DNA of 64,000 nt from DATCJY01 sp036562565 (lineage in GTDB: Bacteria; Bacteroidota; Bacteroidia; Flavobacteriales_D; Sanyastnellaceae), in contig DATCJY010000043.1 in assembly GCA_036562565.1 (NCBI GenBank), positions 8,087 through 72,086 of the forward strand. The letters are read 5' to 3'. Below, in pieces: positions 58,409 through 64,000 of this stretch. Every line of letters begins with the position of its first letter. Position 1 is the stretch's first letter. The position numbers and the translations under genes were made by a program. The notes under the pieces are model-generated. The model worked only from the letters and a program-made list of their open reading frames with translations. It searched no databases and was not told the DNA's origin.

Positions 58409-60211
58409 ATGAAATCATCTTTCAATATCCATCAATTATTGGGACAAGCCGTGGCCAAAGCCGCAGAAGACTTGTTCGGTCAAGCTGTTACTCCTGAACA
58501 AATTCAGCTTCAACAAATTCGAAAAGAGTTTGAAGGCGATATCACACTGGTGGTGTTCCCACTTGTGAAAATCTCCAAGAAAAGTCCTGAGCAGACAGGA
58601 GAAGCAATTGGTGCCTACTTGAAAGAACACGTAGCGGAAGTCACTGCCTACAACGTGGTGAAAGGCTTCCTGAACATTTCATTGAGTGATGCGTTCTGGA
58701 CGGGCTTCTTCAATGATACTTTGACTCAGGAACATTTTGGTTTTGAAGCAGCGGACTCTAAACCACGTGTAATGGTGGAATTCTCGTCTCCTAATACCAA
58801 CAAGCCTTTGCACCTTGGTCACTTGCGAAATATCTTCTTGGGCGACTCCGTGAGTAAGATGCTCAAAGCCATTGGTCATAAGATTACACGCGTGCAAATC
58901 ATCAATGACCGCGGCATCCACATTTGCAAGAGCATGCTCGCGTGGAAGATGTTTGGCAATGGAGAAACTCCAGCAACCAGCGGTCTCAAAGGTGATAAGC
59001 TCGTTGGTAAATACTATGTCATCTTTGATACGGAGCATAAAAAGCAGATGAAAGAACTCATGGCCACGGGCATGAGTGAAGACGATGCAAAGCAAAACAC
59101 TCAAATGATCAAAGATGCACAGGAGCTTCTGCGCAAATGGGAAGCCGGTGATGTAGAGGTGCTCACGCTATGGCGCATGATGAATGGTTGGGTGTATGAT
59201 GGTTTCAATGCCACGTATGATTCCATTAATGTTGCCTTTGACAAGCTTTACTACGAAAGCGAAACCTACCTCTTCGGTAAAGAAGAAGTAGAAAAAGGTC
59301 TTGCACAAGGTATTTTCTACAAGAAAGATGATAACTCCATTTGGGTAGATCTGACCAACGAAGGGCTCGACCAAAAAGCATTGCTGCGCAAAGACGGCAC
59401 CGCGATGTACATCACCCAAGATATTGGTACCGCCATCTTGCGTTTCCGAGATTATCCTGACACCGCCTATCAGATTTATACCGTAGGCAACGAGCAGGAA
59501 TACCACTTCAAAGTGCTTTTCAAAATCTTGAAGAAGTTGGGTTTTGAACAAGCCGATAAATGCTACCACCTCAGCTATGGCATGGTTGAATTGCCTGAAG
59601 GCAAGATGAAATCCAGAGAAGGAACGGTTGTGGATGCCGATGACCTCATTGCCGAGATGGCCAATGTGGCACAAGAAGTTGCTACAGAACAAGGCAAACT
59701 GGAGGGACTTCCTGAAGAAGAGAAAAAGGGTCTTTACAGCATCATTGGATTGGCGGCACTCAAATACTTCTTGTTGCGCGTTGATCCGAAGAAAAACATG
59801 CTCTTCAATCCGAAAGAAAGTATCGACTTCAACGGCAACACCGGTCCATCAATTCAATATACCTACGTAAGAACACGCGCCATCTTGCGCAAAGCAGCAG
59901 AGTTTGGTTATACCAATTTTGCATTTGATGCTAACGTGGGTCTCAACAAACAGGAAACCGAACTCATCAAGAAAATATACGAATGGCCAAGCGTATTGCG
60001 GGATTCGGCAGCCAGCTACAACCCTGCTTCCATTGCCCATTATTCTTATGAGTTGGCACGTACCTACAACTCCTTCTATCAGGAGAACCAAATCCTGCGT
60101 GAGGAAAACGAACAGAAGCGCAACCTCCGCCTCGCTCTTACCGAGAAAACTGGCGCTGTGGTGCGTGATGCAATGGGACTGTTGGGCATCAGCATGCCGG
60201 AACGCATGTAA
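58409..60211 (+). CDS. argS: arginyl-tRNA synthetase
   Basis: 600 residues, class I. An N-terminal Add1 domain (residues 1-100, RKEFEGDITLVVFPLVKISK) recognises the tRNA D-loop. The catalytic core has VEFSSPNTNKPLHLGHLRN with the HLGH form of HIGH, RVQIINDRGIHICKSMLAW, and GKMKSREGTVVDADDL in place of KMSKS. The C-terminal helical anticodon domain starts SIQYTYVRTRAILRK and ends RDAMGLLGISMPERM. ArgRS needs tRNA for activation. It lies alone; a TTAATTTG box ends eight bases before the ATG. Confidence 0.98.
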   Translation: MKSSFNIHQLLGQAVAKAAEDLFGQAVTPEQIQLQQIRKEFEGDITLVVFPLVKISKKSPEQTGEAIGAYLKEHVAEVTAYNVVKGFLNISLSDAFWTGFFNDTLTQEHFGFEAADSKPRVMVEFSSPNTNKPLHLGHLRNIFLGDSVSKMLKAIGHKITRVQIINDRGIHICKSMLAWKMFGNGETPATSGLKGDKLVGKYYVIFDTEHKKQMKELMATGMSEDDAKQNTQMIKDAQELLRKWEAGDVEVLTLWRMMNGWVYDGFNATYDSINVAFDKLYYESETYLFGKEEVEKGLAQGIFYKKDDNSIWVDLTNEGLDQKALLRKDGTAMYITQDIGTAILRFRDYPDTAYQIYTVGNEQEYHFKVLFKILKKLGFEQADKCYHLSYGMVELPEGKMKSREGTVVDADDLIAEMANVAQEVATEQGKLEGLPEEEKKGLYSIIGLAALKYFLLRVDPKKNMLFNPKESIDFNGNTGPSIQYTYVRTRAILRKAAEFGYTNFAFDANVGLNKQETELIKKIYEWPSVLRDSAASYNPASIAHYSYELARTYNSFYQENQILREENEQKRNLRLALTEKTGAVVRDAMGLLGISMPERM

Positions 60212-60327
60212 CAAATTGAGGGTCAACGACACACCGATTATTTCCTTCCAACGGTTCATAAAACGGTTCAAGAAAATTGACCCCGTCATTATTTAGAATC
60301 GATTTACGCAACATATTTGCAGTCGTT

Positions 60328-61005
60328 ATGCCCAAAGTCATCATTGCAGATAGTAGCCTTATTGTCCGCACAGGATTGAACGCTATCCTCAGCCAATATC
60401 CTGATATTGAGATTTGTGGCGAGGCCGCTAATGAACAGCAATTGTTGGATATGGTGCGCAGTTTTCACCCAGAGGTGGTGCTGGTGGACTATACCTCCAA
60501 AGACTTTAGCATCGATGTAATACCTGCCATCCTCCGCCTCAACACGCGCACCCATGTGATCGCCATCACAGGCGAGCAAAGCGGACACACCATTGTGAAC
60601 GCCCTCAGAGCAGGAGTACGCAGCTACATCAAAAAAGACTGTGATTTGCACGAGATTGTGCAAAGTGTGCGAGAAACTGCTACCGGTGGCAAATTCTTCT
60701 GCGGACAAATACTGAATACCATCCGTAAGGAGGCCATCGACATCAACGACCTCGAAATAGCCGAATTCAGCTGCGAACCTGTAACCATCAGCGAACGGGA
60801 GTTGGAAATTATCACCCTCATTGCGGAAGGATATACCAACGTAGAAATCGCGGAAAAACTCTTCCTCTCACCCCATACGGTGAACACTCACCGTAAAAAC
60901 ATTTTGCAAAAACTGGGAGTTAACAACACGGCTGCTGTAGTCATGTATGCTGTTAAAACCCAATTGGTGAGCCCTAACAAATTCCTTTTCAGTCCTGTAT
61001 CTTAG
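60328..61005 (+). CDS. NarL/FixJ-type response regulator
   Basis: 225 residues from the ATG at 60328, giving the regular receiver start MPKVIIADSSLIVRTGL; an ORF extension upstream to 60277 adds nothing conserved. Receiver: Asp8 in the acidic pocket (its usual second acidic partner is Ser), phosphoacceptor Asp54 in VLVDYTS, and Lys in SYIKKDCDL. The C-terminal LuxR-type HTH reads TISERELEIITLIAEGYTNV, then AEKLFLSPHTVNTHRKNIL. No histidine kinase is adjacent, so it is an orphan regulator here. Targets unknown. Confidence 0.95.
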   Translation: MPKVIIADSSLIVRTGLNAILSQYPDIEICGEAANEQQLLDMVRSFHPEVVLVDYTSKDFSIDVIPAILRLNTRTHVIAITGEQSGHTIVNALRAGVRSYIKKDCDLHEIVQSVRETATGGKFFCGQILNTIRKEAIDINDLEIAEFSCEPVTISERELEIITLIAEGYTNVEIAEKLFLSPHTVNTHRKNILQKLGVNNTAAVVMYAVKTQLVSPNKFLFSPVS

Positions 61006-61054
61006 AGGATTTTTGGTTGGAAATTTTTGAATCCTCACTCTTAAATTAGTTCCG

Positions 61055-61063
61055 TACCTTCGC
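61055..61063 (+). promoter_or_regulatory. putative promoter TTTG-N25-TACCTTCGC of ilvE
   Basis: TACCTTCGC at 61055-61063 with TTTG at 61026-61029, 25 bases apart, slightly longer than usual. It predicts a leader of about 70 bases before ilvE. Confidence 0.4.
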
Positions 61064-61135
61064 GCACAAACGTGCAAGATGTTTTTAGGAGTCTCGCTCC
61101 GCTCAATTTTTATTCACTTCAAAAAAAGTTAGCTA

Positions 61136-62212
61136 ATGTCAGCAACTACTAGTTCTTTTACGATAGAAACCATTAAAACCAAACATAGCCGCATCCATGA
61201 GGTCAACTGGGAGAAGTTGGAATTTGGAAAAATCTTCAGTGACCATATGTTGGTGATGGATTACAAAGACGGCAAATGGCAAGATCCTGTAATCATGCCT
61301 TATGGCACTATCCCGATGGCTCCCTCCATCAGTGCGCTGCACTATGGTCAGGCCATTTTTGAGGGTATGAAAGCCTACCGCATGGTCGATGGCGGAGTAT
61401 CCATCTTCCGACCTAAGAAAAATGCCGAGCGCATGAATAAATCTGCTGCTCGCTTGTGCATGCCTACCATACCGGTGGAGCTTTTCATCGAGTGTGTGGC
61501 TCAGCTCGTATCGATTGACAGAGAATGGATTCCTCGTGGTGAGGGCGAATCGCTCTATATCCGTCCGCACATGTTTGCTACAGATGAATTTGTAGGCGTT
61601 CGTCCTAGTGATACCTACAAGTTCGTTGTCTTCACCTGCCCGGTAAGTAAATACTACACCAAGGAATTGCGCGTGAAAATCGAAACAACCTATACACGTG
61701 CCTCCAAAGGTGGGACAGGTGCTGCTAAAGCTGCCGGTAACTATGCAGCATCATTGTTCCCAACACAAGTTGCGAATAACGCAGGATTTGACCAAGTACT
61801 CTGGACCGACAGCCAAACTCACGAATACTTTGAAGAAAGTGGCACGATGAACATCATCTTCCGCTCAGGAAAAGTGCTCCTCACTCCTGCCCCGAGCGAT
61901 TCCATCCTGGATGGTGTAACACGCGACACCATTCTCCAAGTAGCGCGCGACTGGGGCTTCCTCGTGGAAGAACGCAGAATCAGCGTGCGTGAGATTGTTG
62001 ACCTTATGAAAGAAGGCCGCCTTCATGCAGCGTTCGGTGTAGGTACTGCAGCTACCATCACTCCTATCCGTGTGATACATTACGATGGTGTGGATTATAC
62101 CCTTCCGGCTTATGAGGAAGGAATTTTTGCTCCTAAAGTAAGTGCTTACCTATCAGCTCTTAAGCGCGGACTAGTTGAGGATATCCATAGCTGGAACTAT
62201 CGCATCGACTAA
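61136..62212 (+). CDS. ilvE: branched-chain-amino-acid aminotransferase
   Basis: 358 residues, PLP fold type IV; transfers the amino group between glutamate and Leu, Ile or Val. The catalytic lysine is Lys198 in GGTGAAKAAGNYAASLFP, and the PLP-binding loop is EESGTMNIIFRSG. Substrate-side motifs are YGQAIFEGMKAYR and IRPHMFATDEFVGVRPSDTYKF. The length and the second half (AAFGVGTAATITPI) place it in the mammalian BCAT-like, long form. No leucine-responsive site can be seen. Confidence 0.96.
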   Translation: MSATTSSFTIETIKTKHSRIHEVNWEKLEFGKIFSDHMLVMDYKDGKWQDPVIMPYGTIPMAPSISALHYGQAIFEGMKAYRMVDGGVSIFRPKKNAERMNKSAARLCMPTIPVELFIECVAQLVSIDREWIPRGEGESLYIRPHMFATDEFVGVRPSDTYKFVVFTCPVSKYYTKELRVKIETTYTRASKGGTGAAKAAGNYAASLFPTQVANNAGFDQVLWTDSQTHEYFEESGTMNIIFRSGKVLLTPAPSDSILDGVTRDTILQVARDWGFLVEERRISVREIVDLMKEGRLHAAFGVGTAATITPIRVIHYDGVDYTLPAYEEGIFAPKVSAYLSALKRGLVEDIHSWNYRID

Positions 62213-62264
62213 TATCCTCATGTGTGTTTTTTGATTCGCTCTTTAGCAATTACTAGATATCACA

Positions 62265-63152
62265 ATGGCGCATTCCCATGTTCACCGGCAAGCCAAGGGT
62301 GTAATCATCCTGAGCATTGCCGGTAACTTGGGGTTGGCCGTTGTGAAAGCCACAGCCGGTTTCTTTGGCAACTCCTACGCTCTCATTGCCGATGCCATTG
62401 AATCAACCGGTGATGTACTCTCCTCGATTCTTGTATTGGTTGGTTTGCGCTATTCCCAGCGCCCTGCCGATGAAAACCATCCTTACGGTCATGGCCGTAT
62501 TGAGCCTCTGATGACTTTCATAGTGGTGGCATTTCTCGGTGCATCAGCATTGTTCATTGGCCATCAAAGCATTCAGAACATTTTAACTCCTCACGAAGGC
62601 CCCAAACCATACACACTCATCGTACTTGCAGGAGTTATCCTTATCAAAGAAGTTTTTTATCGTTTTGTATCGCGCGTTGGAAAGGAAACCAACAGCACTT
62701 CCGTACAAGCCGATGCATGGCACCACCGCAGCGATGCCATTACCTCACTGGCTGCTTTTATCGGTATCTCCATGGCAATCTGGTTGGGTGAAGGTTACGA
62801 AGCAGCCGATGACTGGGCCGCATTGCTCGCCTGCATTATTATCCTTTACAACAGTTACCTCATCTTTCGTCCTGCCCTTAGCGAAATCATGGATGAGGAT
62901 GTTTATACAGAAATTGTAAAAGACATACGTACCATTGCCACTACAGTGCCCGGTGTAATAGATACCGAAAAATGTTATGTGCGCAAACTCGGTCTCAAAT
63001 ACCACGTGGACTTGCACCTCACAGTTGACGGCAACATCACCGTAAAAGAAGGCCACGACATTGCCCATCGCCTAAAAGACACATTGATAGAACACATTCC
63101 GGAGATAGCCGATGTGCTGATACACGTGGAGCCGGATAGTATTGCCGGCTAA
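62265..63152 (+). CDS. cation diffusion facilitator metal exporter
   Basis: 295 residues, six membrane helices, exporting divalent metal in exchange for protons. Metal site residues lie in helix 2 (IADAIESTGDVLSSILV, where the usual His/Asp-x(3)-Asp reads Glu-x-x-x-Asp) and in helix 5 (DAWHHRSDAITSLAAF, His-x-x-x-Asp). The C-terminal cytoplasmic domain (VRKLGLKYHVDLHLTVDGN, then HDIAHRLKDTLIEHIPEIADVL) matches the family regulatory domain. It begins with a His-containing MAHSHVHRQAKG. The transported metal (Zn, Fe, Mn or Co) cannot be told for certain. Confidence 0.92.
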   Translation: MAHSHVHRQAKGVIILSIAGNLGLAVVKATAGFFGNSYALIADAIESTGDVLSSILVLVGLRYSQRPADENHPYGHGRIEPLMTFIVVAFLGASALFIGHQSIQNILTPHEGPKPYTLIVLAGVILIKEVFYRFVSRVGKETNSTSVQADAWHHRSDAITSLAAFIGISMAIWLGEGYEAADDWAALLACIIILYNSYLIFRPALSEIMDEDVYTEIVKDIRTIATTVPGVIDTEKCYVRKLGLKYHVDLHLTVDGNITVKEGHDIAHRLKDTLIEHIPEIADVLIHVEPDSIAG

Positions 63153-63341
63153 AGTTGAATAAAAGCTTTTGGCCTTTGCGTGGAAAATTTATTTCCGGAA
63201 TTATAATGTCGCTCTTGAACTACAATACATTATAACTCCCTTCACACGCAGTATCCGTTCATGCTAAATATGCACCACTCATCGCATATAAAATTCCTGC
63301 CCAAAATCTTGGCAGTATGTTTACAACCATTATTCAGCATT

Positions 63342-63806
63342 ATGATTGATAAAACTATTCCATTATTTAAATTGATTGGTATCAAGTTGCCACATCGCAC
63401 TACAAATCATAATGGCCAATCAAACAAAGATTGCGGTGAACTTTGGCAAGCATTTGAAAAACAAAAAATTTCTCAGCGCATTACGAATAAAACCCAGGAT
63501 AGCATTTATGCCGTTTATTATGATTATGAATCCAATGAGTTGGGAGAATTTTCATATTTCATCGGTTGCCCGGTAGAAACCGATTCCATTGTTCCTGATG
63601 GATTGGATGAGTTGATGATTCCCAAACAACACTATCAACTTGTAAAAGCCAAAGGCAAGATGCCGCAATGCATTGGAGATGCTTGGCAACGCATCTGGAG
63701 TTCTCCTTTCAATCGCCAATTCGGGTATGACTTCGAAGTCTATGACCATCGCAGTGCCGACTGGAGCAATGCTGAGGTAGATATTTACCTTTCGGTAAAA
63801 GGATAA
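63342..63806 (+). CDS. GyrI-like / AraC effector-binding domain protein
   Basis: 154 residues from the ATG at 63342 (MIDKTIPLFKLIGIKLPHRT); a longer frame from 63261 adds 27 non-conserved residues. It is a stand-alone SOUL/GyrI-like beta-alpha fold: strands FKLIGIKLPHR, AVYYDYESNELGEFSYFIGC, YQLVKAKGKMP and a helix WQRIWSSPFNRQ. The Glu-containing final strand AEVDIYLSVKG is typical of effector-binding domains that hold small cations or drugs. It resembles E. coli SbmC/GyrI and many short Bacteroidota proteins. Ligand unknown. Confidence 0.85.
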   Translation: MIDKTIPLFKLIGIKLPHRTTNHNGQSNKDCGELWQAFEKQKISQRITNKTQDSIYAVYYDYESNELGEFSYFIGCPVETDSIVPDGLDELMIPKQHYQLVKAKGKMPQCIGDAWQRIWSSPFNRQFGYDFEVYDHRSADWSNAEVDIYLSVKG

Positions 63807-63832
63807 TCACGCACTATTTTCACATATAGTAA

Positions 63833-63866
63833 AAAGGATGAAGCTCCTGAGGTTTCATCCTTTATT
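63833..63866. terminator. intrinsic terminator between convergent genes
   Basis: A 10-bp stem AAAGGATGAA/TTCATCCTTT with an 11-base loop and T-rich flank on the plus strand and A-rich flank (T-rich on the minus) on the other side. Confidence 0.8.
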
Positions 63867-63892
63867 TATAATTCATTCTTTTCCATTTCATT

Positions 63893-64000
63893 CTAAACGA
63901 CCATAACCCTGGCCACATTGCTCCATTCGCCACGACCTTTTCCGTTCACAGCCGATACACGGAAATAGGTATATTGGCCTATTGGCAAGTGATTCAAGAT
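63893..64000 (-). CDS. C-terminus of a fibronectin type III domain protein (partial)
   Basis: The 35 last codons of a gene entering from the right edge, stop TAG at 63893-63895. The residues YTYFRVSAVNGKGRGEWS are the F and G strands of a fibronectin type III domain, followed by SNVARVMVV at the terminus. It is probably the end of a secreted protein; nothing can be said of the rest. No type IX sorting domain follows, as the chain stops right after FN3. Confidence 0.8.
   Translation of the reverse strand: MLNHLPIGQYTYFRVSAVNGKGRGEWSNVARVMVV

Noticed and set aside
59168..59692. A 174-codon open frame opposite argS
   Set aside because: Shadow of the synthetase gene; no motif, no plausible start context.
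61064..61135. Leader-peptide attenuator ahead of ilvE
   Set aside because: The possible hairpin has only four base pairs and there is no short frame rich in Leu, Ile or Val codons.

Overview
The window is a stretch of an ordinary chromosome from a member of the Bacteroidota. The evidence is the set of families typical of that phylum (a GldI-like FKBP lipoprotein, a GWxTD-domain protein, and DUF5606, DUF5723, DUF4846, DUF4920 and DUF6702 proteins). Further support comes from an OmpA/PD40 surface protein, a two-component-type propeller fused to a SpoIIE phosphatase, many short lipoprotein signals, and recurrent promoter boxes of the form TAnnTTTG in place of -10/-35 hexamers. Shine-Dalgarno sequences are rare. 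I cannot name a genus. No phage, insertion sequence, CRISPR array or rRNA was seen.

Layout. 1-7.4 kb: the start of a proline-catabolic P5C dehydrogenase (cut by the window edge), aldo/keto reductase, exported MsrA, a DUF5723 surface protein, malate dehydrogenase, a MORN-type repeat protein and an M23-like lipoprotein. 7.4-11.2 kb: exported M1 aminopeptidase with BioY, two small proteins, tRNA-Asp. 11.3-14.8 kb: a compact minus-strand operon nrnA, gldI-like FKBP, second FKBP, rsgA. 14.8-27.4 kb: mostly plus strand, with DUF6702, a DHA2 transporter, tRNA-Ser, GWxTD protein, glycosyltransferase, ComEC, HMG-CoA-lyase-like enzyme, GAPDH, DUF5606 protein with a histone-like tail, and a DPP III-type lipoprotein. 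27.5-36 kb: minus strand, a DUF4920 lipoprotein with a His/Asp tail, then a three-gene operon of OmpA/PD40/PKD protein, unknown secreted protein and propeller-SpoIIE phosphatase. 36-48 kb: glmM, an esterase-like lipoprotein, a PepSY-like protein, FadH-type dienoyl-CoA reductase, an exported catalase-peroxidase, chorismate synthase, a saccharopine-dehydrogenase-like enzyme and rsmE. 48.6-54.6 kb: nuoABC without nuoD, then queD, folE, a Bax-inhibitor-1 homologue and a CPA2 antiporter. 54.6-64 kb: GDPD and Dps, two unknown secreted proteins, a DUF4846 pseudogene with two in-frame stops, argS, a NarL-type regulator, ilvE, a CDF metal exporter, a GyrI-like protein and the end of a fibronectin-III protein.

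Most content is housekeeping plus envelope biology. The least explained items are a structured, terminator-ended intergenic region ahead of rsmE (candidate small RNA or leader), the propeller-phosphatase/OmpA operon, an inverted repeat wrapped round the putative queD promoter, a 41-codon basic ORF, and the doubly interrupted DUF4846 gene. I found no clear undescribed multi-gene defence or mobile system.
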